Assembly (NCBI RefSeq): GCF_000317045.1 | Contig: NC_019703.1 | Location: forward strand, 2,282,501 to 2,346,500 | Direction of reading: 5' to 3' | Origin: Geitlerinema sp. PCC 7407 | GTDB lineage: Bacteria; Cyanobacteriota; Cyanobacteriia; PCC-7407 | Length of the DNA stretch: 64,000 nt | In this document: positions 55,970-64,000 of the stretch, piece after piece | Position numbering within the stretch: position 1 is the first letter of the stretch | How the letters are laid out: each line of letters begins with the position of its first letter | The notes under the pieces: generated by a model | What the model was told of the DNA's origin: nothing | Database searches by the model: none | What the model saw: only the letters and a program-made list of their open reading frames with translations | Program-made: the position numbers and the translations under genes

Positions 55970-58606
55970 CTAGGATCGAGCCGGTTCAGGAACCGTTGTC
56001 TCCTGGGCACTGCCGTAGTAGGCCGACAGATAGAGATCCCGCAGGTCATTAATCAGCGGATAGCGGGGGTTGGTGCCGGTGCACTGATCGTCAAAGGCCT
56101 GGTCGGCCATGCTTTCCACCCGCGCCCGGAAGACAGACTCCTCCACTGCCAGCGCATCCCGCAGCGTCGCCGGAATCTCTAGCTGCTGCTTGAGCGTGGC
56201 GATCGCCGCGATGAGGTTTTCTACTTTCTCATCATCACTTTGGCCCCCCAAACCGAGGTAGTCCGCCACCCGGGCATAGCGCCATTTGGTATTGGGGTAT
56301 TTGTATTGGGGGAAGATGGCCTGTTTGAAGGGCACATCGGTGGCGTTGTAGCGGATCACGTGGGTGATCAGCAGCCCGTTGGCCAAGCCGTGGGGGACAT
56401 GGAACGTCGAGCCCAAGGTATGGGCCAGGGAGTGGCAAATCCCCAAAAATCCATTGGCAAAGGCCATCCCGGCCATGGTCGCCGCGTAGTGGACTTTTTC
56501 CCGCGCCTTCGGATTAGCGGCGCCTTCCTGATAGGCTGCCGGGAGATACTTCATCAGCAGGCGGATCGCCTCCAGAGCCATGCCGTTACTAAACTCGGTG
56601 GCAAAGACCGAGACATAGGCCTCAAGGGCGTGGGTCAAGGCGTCAATGCCGCCGTAGGCCGTCAGCTTCTTGGGCTGGTGCATCACGAGATCGGGATCGG
56701 CGATCGCCATGGACGGCGTCAGGGCATAGTCCGCCAAGGGATATTTGATCCCCGTGCGATCGTCGGTCACCACCGCAAAGGGAGTGACCTCAGACCCGGT
56801 CCCGGAGGTCGTGGGCACGCAAACCATCAGAGCTTTTTGGCCCAAGGGTGAGACTTCATATACCCGCTTGCGGATATCCATAAAGCGCGTCGCCAGTCCC
56901 TCAAACTCGACGTCGGGCTGCTCATACATCAGCCACATCACCTTGGCCGCGTCCATGGGCGATCCGCCGCCAATGGCCAGGATCACGTCGGGCTGGAAGC
57001 TCTGAATTTCAGCCAATCCTTTGTGGACGGTGGCAAGAGACGGATCTGGCTCCACATCATAAAAGACCTGGGTTTTCAGGCCCATTTCTTCCAAAACGGC
57101 GATCGCTCCCTGGGTCATCCCCAGATCAAACAGCGGCTTGTCCGTCACGATAAATGCCCGCTGGCGACCGGCCAGTTCCCGCAGCGCCACCGGCAGACAG
57201 CCGTATTTAAAGTAGACCTTCGGCGGCACCCGGAACCACATCATGTTCTCCCGCCGCTCGGTGACGGTCTTGATGTTCAGCAGGTGTTTGGGGCCGACGT
57301 TGACGGAGACAGAGTTATCGCCCCAGCTGCCGCAGCCGAGGGTGAGAGAGGGATCCAGCCGGAAATTGTAGAGATCGCCGATCGCGCCCTGGGACGAGGG
57401 CGTGTTGATCAAGACCCGAGAGGTCTCTATCTGGGTCTCGAAGGCCTGGATATGGGCGGTGTTACCGGGGTTGGTGTAGAGGACAGCGGTATGGCCCCGA
57501 CCGCCGAAGTTCACGAGGGCTTCTGCCTTGGCCACAGCTTCCCCGAAGTTCGCGGCCCGGTACATGGCCAAAATGGGCGAGAGCTTTTCGTAGGCGAAGG
57601 CTTCCTGGGGGCCGACCACTTCGACCTCGCCAATGAGAACCTTGGGAGGAACCTCGCGATCGCCCGCTGTGAGATCGAGGCCCGCTAGATGGGCGATCGC
57701 CTCTGCGCTCTGGCCCACGATCTCTGGGTTCAGGTGGCCGTTGGTCAGGATGATCTGGGCCACGCGATCGCGCTCGTCCGGGGTCAGGAAGTAGGCGCCG
57801 CGATCGCGAAATTCGGCCTTCACCGCCTCGTAAACCTCATCCACCACGATCACTGACTGCTCACTGGCGCAGATCATGCCGTGGTCAAAGGTTTTACTCA
57901 GCAAGATCGAGGAGACCGCCATTTTGATATGGGCCGTCTCGTCGATCACCGCCGGGGTATTGCCCGCGCCCACCCCCAGGGACGGGTGCCCCGAAGAGTA
58001 GGCCGCCTTCACCATGCCCGGTCCCCCCGTCGCCAGGATCAGCTTGATGTCGGGGTGCTGCATCAGGGCCTGGGAGAGCGGCACCGTCGGCTCATCGATC
58101 CAGCCGATGATATGCTCCGGCGCGCCAGCCGCCACCGCCGCTTGGAGGATGATGCGAGCCGCTTCGATGGTGCACTGCTTGGCGCGCGGGTGGGGCGAAA
58201 AGATAATGCCGTTGCGGGTTTTGAGGGCGATCAGGGCCTTAAAGATGGTTGTGGAAGTGGGGTTGGTGGTGGGCACGATCCCCGCCAGGATCCCCACGGG
58301 CTCGGCCAGGGTCTGAAAGCCAAAGGTCTTGTCTTCTTCTAAAACGCCGCAGGTTTTCTCATGTTTGTACTTGTTGTAGATATATTCGGAGGCAAAGTGA
58401 TTTTTGATGACTTTATCTTCTACCAAGCCCATCCCAGTCTCGCTAACCGCCAGCTTGGCTAGGGGAATGCGCTGGGCGTTGGCCGCGATCGCCGCTTTTT
58501 TGAAAATGGCGTCTACCTGGGCTTGGGAATAGGTCGAAAAGGTATTTTGGGCCGATTTGACGCGCTGAATGAGGGCTTGCAGCTCTTCTAAATTGGTGAC
58601 TTTCAT
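55970..58606 (-). CDS. adhE: bifunctional aldehyde/alcohol dehydrogenase AdhE
   Basis: This 878-aa protein converts acetyl-CoA to acetaldehyde and then ethanol, using NADH. The N-terminal acetylating aldehyde dehydrogenase (about 1-440) has the catalytic Cys in HGMICASEQS and the NAD-binding GVGAGNTPAVID. The C-terminal iron-dependent alcohol dehydrogenase (about 450-870) has GGGSPMDAAKVMW and the metal-binding HSLAHTLGSTFHVPHG region. Cyanobacterial fermenters express it in dark anoxia. It lies 66 bp downstream of the DHOD-like gene, same strand. Confidence 0.97.
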   Translation of the reverse strand: MKVTNLEELQALIQRVKSAQNTFSTYSQAQVDAIFKKAAIAANAQRIPLAKLAVSETGMGLVEDKVIKNHFASEYIYNKYKHEKTCGVLEEDKTFGFQTLAEPVGILAGIVPTTNPTSTTIFKALIALKTRNGIIFSPHPRAKQCTIEAARIILQAAVAAGAPEHIIGWIDEPTVPLSQALMQHPDIKLILATGGPGMVKAAYSSGHPSLGVGAGNTPAVIDETAHIKMAVSSILLSKTFDHGMICASEQSVIVVDEVYEAVKAEFRDRGAYFLTPDERDRVAQIILTNGHLNPEIVGQSAEAIAHLAGLDLTAGDREVPPKVLIGEVEVVGPQEAFAYEKLSPILAMYRAANFGEAVAKAEALVNFGGRGHTAVLYTNPGNTAHIQAFETQIETSRVLINTPSSQGAIGDLYNFRLDPSLTLGCGSWGDNSVSVNVGPKHLLNIKTVTERRENMMWFRVPPKVYFKYGCLPVALRELAGRQRAFIVTDKPLFDLGMTQGAIAVLEEMGLKTQVFYDVEPDPSLATVHKGLAEIQSFQPDVILAIGGGSPMDAAKVMWLMYEQPDVEFEGLATRFMDIRKRVYEVSPLGQKALMVCVPTTSGTGSEVTPFAVVTDDRTGIKYPLADYALTPSMAIADPDLVMHQPKKLTAYGGIDALTHALEAYVSVFATEFSNGMALEAIRLLMKYLPAAYQEGAANPKAREKVHYAATMAGMAFANGFLGICHSLAHTLGSTFHVPHGLANGLLITHVIRYNATDVPFKQAIFPQYKYPNTKWRYARVADYLGLGGQSDDEKVENLIAAIATLKQQLEIPATLRDALAVEESVFRARVESMADQAFDDQCTGTNPRYPLINDLRDLYLSAYYGSAQETTVPEPARS

Positions 58607-58672
58607 AAAAACCGTCTCACTGATAGGCCCCCTAGAGACGGGACGGGTGCCCCGCTCTAGAGACCTAGGACA

Positions 58673-59695
58673 CTAGCGAAGCTCAGAACTGGTGACCGGT
58701 GCGGGGTGATAGGTCTGAATGGCCTTCATATACTGAGCCCGCTCAAATTCGCTGGGGTTGGGGCAGTAGATCTGGCTCATGGTGCCCTGTAGCTCAGAGA
58801 CGGCCTGATAATCGTGCTCCGTCATCCACTGCACCAGCTCCTGCTCAATCACCCGCAAGTGATCAATGCCGTGGCGTAGCAGGGCACTCACCACCATGGT
58901 AACTTTGGCCCCTGCCATTAGCATTCGCACCACGTCGACCCCCCGCTGGATACCGCTGGTCGCCGCCAGATCGGCGTCGATTCGGCCGTAGAGAATGGCG
59001 ATCCAGCGCATGGGCAGGCGCATGGCCTGGGGCGTGCTGAGCAAGACGTGGGGCCGCACTTCGAGTTCTTCGATGTCGATGTCCGGCTGATAGAACCGGT
59101 TAAACAGCACCAGGGCATTGGCGCCCTCGCAGGTCAGGCGGTGGGCCATGGCGGCCAGGTTGGTGAAGTAGGGGCTGAGCTTGACCGCGACGGGGATCGA
59201 GACAGCGGCTTTGACCCCCCGCAGGATGTCGAGATACTGCTGCTCGATATCGGCCCCCGAAAGATGAAAATCCGTGGGGATCGCGTAGATATTTAGCTCT
59301 AGGGCATCGGCCCCGGCCTCTTCGATCTGGCGCGCGTAGTTCACCCAGCCGCCCGCCGTGGAGCCGTTGAGGCTGGCGATCACGGGGATCTCGATCAGCT
59401 CCTTGGCCCGCCGGATGTGGGCGAGGTAGGTCTCGGGGCCGACGTGGAAGATTTCAGGCTCTGGGAAGTAGGTGAGGGCTTCGGCGTAGCTCTCGGTGCC
59501 GTGCTGGAGATGGTGATGCAGATCCAGCATGTCCTGGCGGATCTGCTCTTCGAAGAGGGAGTGCAGCACCACCGCGCCAGCGCCAGCGGCCTCGATGCGC
59601 TGGAGGTTGGAAAGGTCCTCGGTAAGCGGGGCGGCGGCTCCCACCACCAGCGGCGATCGCAGCAAGAGGCCCAAGTAGGTCGTGGTTAGGTCCAT
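58673..59695 (-). CDS. dihydroorotate-dehydrogenase-like flavoprotein
   Basis: This 340-aa TIM-barrel FMN protein is of the PyrD superfamily: TTYLGLLLRSPLVVGAAAPLTEDL, VIASLNGSTAGGWVNYARQIEEAGADALELN and VAVKLSPYFTNLA. Beyond the core it has an odd C-terminal tail (NPSEFERAQYMKAIQTYH). AAGGAG lies 8 nt before the ATG. Genes of this subtype are found next to nifJ in anaerobes and cyanobacteria, so it is more likely a fermentation-linked oxidoreductase than the pyrimidine enzyme. The reaction is unproven. Confidence 0.85.
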   Translation of the reverse strand: MDLTTTYLGLLLRSPLVVGAAAPLTEDLSNLQRIEAAGAGAVVLHSLFEEQIRQDMLDLHHHLQHGTESYAEALTYFPEPEIFHVGPETYLAHIRRAKELIEIPVIASLNGSTAGGWVNYARQIEEAGADALELNIYAIPTDFHLSGADIEQQYLDILRGVKAAVSIPVAVKLSPYFTNLAAMAHRLTCEGANALVLFNRFYQPDIDIEELEVRPHVLLSTPQAMRLPMRWIAILYGRIDADLAATSGIQRGVDVVRMLMAGAKVTMVVSALLRHGIDHLRVIEQELVQWMTEHDYQAVSELQGTMSQIYCPNPSEFERAQYMKAIQTYHPAPVTSSELR

Positions 59696-59759
59696 GTCAA
59701 CTTCTCCTTGCCAAAGGTGGGTAAGGGGACGCCCCGGCGGGGGCGTCCCGGAACGGGAG

Positions 59760-62700
59760 CTATTGCGCTGTCAGCTCCGAGGGAGGCTGGGGCTGGGCCG
59801 AGTGGCCATTACCGTGGCCGTCCTGGAGCGATCGCGCCGCGAGGTACTGATACATTTGCCAGCGAGTGTTGACGTCGGCCTGGGCCTCCTGGACAAGGCG
59901 CTTGGCGTCTTCGGGCTTGCTGCGGGTCAGCATCTTGAAGCGGTTTTCGCTGTACATGGCGGTCTCGACGGGCAGCTTGGGCGATCGCGAATCGAGGATC
60001 AGCGGGTTTTCGCCGCGCTCGGTTCGGCGGGGATCGTAGCGGTAGAGGAGCCAGCGGCCCGAATCGACAGCGACCTTTTGCTGCTGCATGCCGGTGGTCA
60101 TGTCGATGCCGTGGGCGATGCAGTGGGAGTAGGCAATGATCAGGGACGGACCGGGGTAGGACTCCGCCTCCAGGAAGGCCTTGAGGGTGTGCTCGTCGCG
60201 GGCTCCCATGGCCACGCTGGCCACGTAGGCGTTGCCGTAGGTCATGGCCATCAGGCCCAGATCTTTCTTGGGCGCGGGTTTGCCCCCTGCCGCGAACTTG
60301 GCCACCGCCCCCCGAGGCGTTGCCTTGGACATTTGGCCGCCGGTGTTGGAGTAGACCTCGGTGTCGAGCACCAGGATATTCACGTTGCGGCCGCTGGCGA
60401 GGACATGGTCCAGGCCGCCGTAGCCGATGTCGTAGGCCCAGCCGTCCCCGCCGATGATCCACACGCTCTTCTTGACCAGGTAGTTGGCCAGGGAGTGGAG
60501 GCTCTGGAGCCGGTTGCGCAGAGCCTGATGAGCTGCGAGGCCCTCCAGGGAGGCGGTCCAGGCATCTAGGGCCTGCTTGAGCTGCTCCACGCGATCGCGC
60601 TGCTCGACGATGTCGGCTTCGTCCTGCTGGACAGCATCCAAAATCGCGGCGACCAGCTCCGCCGGGAGCGGAGAGCTGCTGTCCCTCGGCGGCGAGAGGC
60701 TCTCTAGGAGTTCGCGGGCCTGCTCGGTGTGCTTGTCGATGGCCACCCGGAAGCCCAGACCAAACTCGGCATTGTCTTCAAACAGGGAGTTGGACCAGGC
60801 CGGACCGCGCCCCTCGGCGTTGGTGGTCCAGGGCGTGGTGGGCAGGTTGCCGCCGTAGATGGAGGAGCAGCCCGTGGCGTTGGCCACCATCATGCGATCG
60901 CCGAAGAGCTGGGTTACCAGCTTGATGTACGGCGTTTCGCCGCAGCCGCCGCAGGCGCCCGAGAACTCGAATAGGGGCTCTTGCATCTGCTGCTGGGCGA
61001 TCTTGCTGAGCTTGAGCTGGTCGCGCGGCGGGTTGGGCAGCCCCAAGAAGAAGTCCCAGTTTTCCTGCTCTTGCTCCCGCAGGGGCAGCTGGGGCGCCAT
61101 ATTAATGGCTTTTTTGCGCGGCTCGGCCCGATTCTTGGCGGGGCAGACGTCGACGCAGACGCCGCAGCCGGTGCAATCTTCCGCTGCCACCTGGATGGTG
61201 AACTGGAGGTCGGCCCAGTCGTGATCTCGGGCCGCCGTGTGCTTGAAAGCGTCGGGGGCGTGGGCGAGCTGCTCCGGCTCGTAGACCTTGGCGCGGATGA
61301 CGGCGTGGGGGCAGACCATGACGCATTTGCCGCACTGGACGCACACGTCGGGGTCCCACACCGGGATTTCCTGAGCGATGTTGCGTTTTTCCCACTTGGA
61401 GGTGCCGCAGGGGTAGGTGCCGTCGATGGGCAGGGCGCTGACGGGCAGAGAGTCTCCTTCGCGGCCAATGATTTTGCCAAGGACTTCGCGCACAAAGGCC
61501 GGAGCCGTGTCGGGGATGGGCGATCGCTCAGTGTCTGGGCCGGTGCTGGGGGTGGCGTAGTGGAGGTAGTCCACCGGATACAGGTGCTCCAGGGTCTGGT
61601 CCACGGCCCGCAGGTTCATCTCGACCACAGCTTCGCCCTTCTTGCCGTAGGTCTTGCGGATGGACTGCTGGATGCGAGCGATCGCCTCTTCGCGAGGCAG
61701 CACCCCCGCCACTGCAAAGAAGCACACCTGCATGACGGTGTTGATGTGGCCGCCCATGCCCGCCTCTCGAGCCACCCGCGAAGCGTCGATGGTGTACACC
61801 GACAGCTGGCGATCGCGGATTTGCGATCGCAGCTTGGCGGGCAGGCGCGCCCAGGTTTCCTCGGGGCTATAGGGGCTGTTGAGCAAAAAGACTCCGTGGG
61901 GTTCAGCCGCCCCCAGCAGGTCAAATTTTTCCACAAACTCCCACTGGTGGCAGGCCACAAAGTTGGCGCGGCTGACCAGGTAGGTCGAGCGAATCGGGTT
62001 CGGGCCAAAGCGCAGGTGGGACACCGTCACCGAGCCCGATTTCTTGGAGTCGTAGACAAAGTAGCCCTGGGCGTAGTTGTCCGTTTCTTCGCCAATGATT
62101 TTGATCGAGTTCTTGTTGGCGCCCACGGTGCCGTCGGAGCCCAGGCCGTAAAAGATCGATCGCACCACGCTGGCCGGCTCAGTGGAGAAGGTGGGATCGT
62201 AGGCCAGCGACGTGTGGGTAATGTCGTCCTCGATGCCCAGGGTGAAGTGATTCTTGGGATCGGGCAAGGACAAGTTGTCAAAGGCCGCCTTCACCATAGC
62301 CGGGGTGAACTCCTTGGAGGAGAGGCCGTAGCGACCGCCCACCACCACCGGCAGCGGGCTAAAGCGCTGGCTTTCGACCAGGGCATTGACCACGTCGAGG
62401 TAGAGGGGTTCGCCCATGCTGCCGGGCTCCTTGGTGCGGTCCAAAACGGCGATCGCCCGCACAGTGCTGGGCAGCGCCTTCACAAAGCGCTGGAGACTCC
62501 AGGGCCGGTAGAGACGCACCTTCAGGACGCCCACCCGTTCCCCCTGGGCCATCAGGGCATCCACGGTTTCGTGGACTGTCTCACAGCCCGAGCCCATCAG
62601 CACCGCGACCCGGTCCGCCTCGGGGTGGCCGTAGTACTCGTAGAGCTGGTATTGCCGCCCCGTCAGGCGAGCAAACTCGTCCATCGCGTCTTGCACCGCC

Positions 62701-63425
62701 CCCGGAGCGGCATTGTAGAAGCGGTTCACGGTCTCCCGGGCCTGGAAGTAGACGTCGGGGTTTTGGGCAGTGCCGCGAATCACCGGGCGATCGGGGGTGA
62801 GGGCGCGGGCGCGATGGGCCAGCACCAGATCCTCCGGAATAAAGCCGCGCAGCTCATCGTCCTCCAGGAGCGCCACTTTCTGGATCTCGTGGGAGGTGCG
62901 GAAGCCGTCGAAGAAGTGCAAAAAGGGAATGCGGGTGGCCAGGGTGGCCCGAGTGGCGATCGCCGCCATGTCCTGGGCTTCCTGGACCGAGGCAGAGCAC
63001 AGCAGGGCGCACCCGGTGGCCCGCACCGCCATCACATCGCTGTGATCCCCAAAAATCGAGAGGGCCTGGGCCGCCAGCGATCGCGCCGCAATGTGAATCA
63101 CCGCCGGCGTCAGCTCCCCAGCAATCTTGTAGAGGTTGGGGATCATGAGCAGCAAGCCCTGGGACGCCGTAAAGGTCGTGGTGAGCGATCCCGCCTGCAG
63201 CGCGCCGTGGACCGTGCCAGCGGCGCCGCCTTCGCTCTGCATTTCGACCACGGCGGGCACGGTACCCCACAGATTGGGCTGACTGGCCGAGGACCACGCG
63301 TCCGCCCACTCTCCCATCGGCGAGGCGGGCGTGATGGGATAGATAGCAATGACTTCACTGAGGCGGTAGGCAACCCGCGCGACGGCTTCGTTACCGTCGA
63401 GGGTGGCAAAGGTCTTGGTTCGCAT
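59760..63425 (-). CDS. nifJ: pyruvate:ferredoxin (flavodoxin) oxidoreductase
   Basis: This 1221-aa fused PFOR oxidises pyruvate plus CoA to acetyl-CoA and CO2, reducing ferredoxin. The N-terminus has VAYRLSEVIAIYPITPASPMGE. Two [4Fe-4S] motifs, CVQCGKCVMVCP and CTGCGVCVDVCP, lie at about 690-760. FSGACGGCGETPY supplies ligands of the proximal cluster, and the TPP-binding GDGWAYDIGYGGLDH lies near 990. All cofactor sites appear intact. It sits 64 bp upstream of the DHOD-like gene and downstream of hypC. In hydrogenase-bearing cyanobacteria the reduced ferredoxin can drive H2 release. Confidence 0.98.
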   Translation of the reverse strand: MRTKTFATLDGNEAVARVAYRLSEVIAIYPITPASPMGEWADAWSSASQPNLWGTVPAVVEMQSEGGAAGTVHGALQAGSLTTTFTASQGLLLMIPNLYKIAGELTPAVIHIAARSLAAQALSIFGDHSDVMAVRATGCALLCSASVQEAQDMAAIATRATLATRIPFLHFFDGFRTSHEIQKVALLEDDELRGFIPEDLVLAHRARALTPDRPVIRGTAQNPDVYFQARETVNRFYNAAPGAVQDAMDEFARLTGRQYQLYEYYGHPEADRVAVLMGSGCETVHETVDALMAQGERVGVLKVRLYRPWSLQRFVKALPSTVRAIAVLDRTKEPGSMGEPLYLDVVNALVESQRFSPLPVVVGGRYGLSSKEFTPAMVKAAFDNLSLPDPKNHFTLGIEDDITHTSLAYDPTFSTEPASVVRSIFYGLGSDGTVGANKNSIKIIGEETDNYAQGYFVYDSKKSGSVTVSHLRFGPNPIRSTYLVSRANFVACHQWEFVEKFDLLGAAEPHGVFLLNSPYSPEETWARLPAKLRSQIRDRQLSVYTIDASRVAREAGMGGHINTVMQVCFFAVAGVLPREEAIARIQQSIRKTYGKKGEAVVEMNLRAVDQTLEHLYPVDYLHYATPSTGPDTERSPIPDTAPAFVREVLGKIIGREGDSLPVSALPIDGTYPCGTSKWEKRNIAQEIPVWDPDVCVQCGKCVMVCPHAVIRAKVYEPEQLAHAPDAFKHTAARDHDWADLQFTIQVAAEDCTGCGVCVDVCPAKNRAEPRKKAINMAPQLPLREQEQENWDFFLGLPNPPRDQLKLSKIAQQQMQEPLFEFSGACGGCGETPYIKLVTQLFGDRMMVANATGCSSIYGGNLPTTPWTTNAEGRGPAWSNSLFEDNAEFGLGFRVAIDKHTEQARELLESLSPPRDSSSPLPAELVAAILDAVQQDEADIVEQRDRVEQLKQALDAWTASLEGLAAHQALRNRLQSLHSLANYLVKKSVWIIGGDGWAYDIGYGGLDHVLASGRNVNILVLDTEVYSNTGGQMSKATPRGAVAKFAAGGKPAPKKDLGLMAMTYGNAYVASVAMGARDEHTLKAFLEAESYPGPSLIIAYSHCIAHGIDMTTGMQQQKVAVDSGRWLLYRYDPRRTERGENPLILDSRSPKLPVETAMYSENRFKMLTRSKPEDAKRLVQEAQADVNTRWQMYQYLAARSLQDGHGNGHSAQPQPPSELTAQ

Positions 63426-63488
63426 GATCGGACCCTCTTGATCGTGTCGTTTGACGGGAAATACGGGGCTGGCAGCAGCCAGGGAAAA

Positions 63489-63758
63489 CTAGTGGGTGCC
63501 TGGGGTGGGGGCGCTCTCTCGCAACACCGCCAGATCCTCTAAGGTGCGCTGGGCTTCCGCTTCGTCCACAACGCTCAGGGCAAAGCCCACGTGGACAATC
63601 ACGTAGTCCCCCACGCAGGCCTCGGGAACGTAGGCCAAGCTGATGGTTTTGAGCACGCCCCCAAAGCTCACCTGGCCCGATCGCCACAGGTCTGGCTGAT
63701 CGGGATGGTCAGGACTCTCGGCAATGCTCACGATTTGACCCGGAACGGCAAGGCACAT
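63489..63758 (-). CDS. hypC: hydrogenase maturation chaperone HypC
   Basis: This 89-aa protein of the HypC/HupF family begins MCLAVPGQIV with the essential Cys2. It also carries VGDYVIVHVGFALSVVDEAEA, the second conserved block. HypC carries the Fe(CN)2CO unit between HypD and the hydrogenase large subunit. It lies 63 bp before nifJ and 42 bp after the end of hypF, on the same strand. Confidence 0.97.
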   Translation of the reverse strand: MCLAVPGQIVSIAESPDHPDQPDLWRSGQVSFGGVLKTISLAYVPEACVGDYVIVHVGFALSVVDEAEAQRTLEDLAVLRESAPTPGTH

Positions 63759-63800
63759 GGGAAAACTCCTAAACTGGGACCCGGCGGGCAGGGCTGCCCC

Positions 63801-64000
63801 CTAGCGGGGCGATCGCAGCACCGCAGCCACTTGGCCAACGGCGAGGCCGCCGTCATTGGGCGGAATGCGGCGATGCCAGTACACTACGAAACCTGCCGCC
63901 TGCAACTGATCGATAGCGCGCTCCAGCAGATAGCGGTTTTGGAAGCAGCCCCCTGTAAGGGCGATCGCCTCCACACCGGCCTTGCGGGCCAGGGCGACCA
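63801..64000 (-). CDS. hypF: hydrogenase maturation protein HypF, C-terminal end (partial)
   Basis: The last 65 codons are in the window and the gene runs off the right edge. The translation includes TGGCFQNRYLLERAI and RRIPPNDGGLAVGQVAAVL, the C-terminal kinase-like domain end of HypF. HypF makes carbamoyl adenylate from carbamoyl phosphate and loads HypE. The stop is at 63801-63803. Confidence 0.9.
   Translation of the reverse strand, partial: VALARKAGVEAIALTGGCFQNRYLLERAIDQLQAAGFVVYWHRRIPPNDGGLAVGQVAAVLRSPR

Noticed and set aside
60981-63542. Very long open frame (853 codons) on the + strand opposite nifJ
   Set aside because: A shadow of GC-rich codon use in nifJ, whose own frame has all PFOR motifs; similar antisense frames occur over csb2, csx17 and dus.

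Overview
This window comes from a cyanobacterium with a fairly GC-rich genome. HIP1 octamers (GCGATCGC and close variants) are scattered throughout, including inside stems of terminators. Typical cyanobacterial gene families are present: an RRM RNA-binding protein next to rpsU, CyaMCP-type chemoreceptors, KaiB-like proteins and large PAS/GAF sensory kinases. The genus cannot be fixed from the sequence alone.

Layout. (1) 1-8.9 kb is a CRISPR-Cas locus of type I-G (formerly I-U). The end of an array with 36-bp repeats is followed by a minus-strand operon cas3 - csx17 (cas8) - csb1 (cas7) - csb2 (cas5-cas6). No cas1, cas2 or cas4 is visible. Upstream of cas3 lie a small unknown gene, two palindromic elements, and a pair of degenerate CRISPR-repeat-like hairpins spaced like a one-spacer array (8785-8886). 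This resembles the crRNA-like regulators (CreA/CreR type) found beside other type I systems. (2) 9-16 kb holds a Cys-rich copper-storage-like protein, a Rieske oxygenase, a DUF3865 haem-oxygenase-fold protein, a tRNA dihydrouridine synthase and small membrane or DNA-binding proteins. (3) 15-44 kb is a signalling region: five histidine kinases, two diguanylate cyclases, two nearly identical chemoreceptor genes, two single-domain response regulators, and two KaiB-like proteins beside a seven-PAS kinase and an OmpR-HPt-REC-REC-GGDEF protein. Within it, at 31.47-31.60 kb, is a recognisable fluoride (crcB-motif) riboswitch with a terminator expression platform. It precedes a CPA2 antiporter carrying a C-terminal stress-protein-like domain. 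(4) 44-53 kb is mixed metabolism and housekeeping: nitroreductase, SDR, glutathionyl-hydroquinone-reductase-like GST, a CPA1 antiporter convergent with an RCK protein, rbp, rpsU, an EcsC-like protein and map. (5) 53-64 kb is a fermentation and hydrogenase-maturation block on the minus strand: hypF (partial), hypC, nifJ (PFOR), a DHOD-like protein, adhE, hypD and hypE.

How the parts work together. The last block links anaerobic pyruvate oxidation (PFOR to reduced ferredoxin and acetyl-CoA), ethanol formation (AdhE) and assembly of the [NiFe]-hydrogenase active site. The signalling block could feed light, redox or clock cues into c-di-GMP, chemotaxis and transcription. The riboswitch predicts that the CPA2 antiporter is part of a fluoride-stress response. 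The CRISPR effector set looks complete for interference, but adaptation genes would have to lie beyond the left edge or elsewhere.
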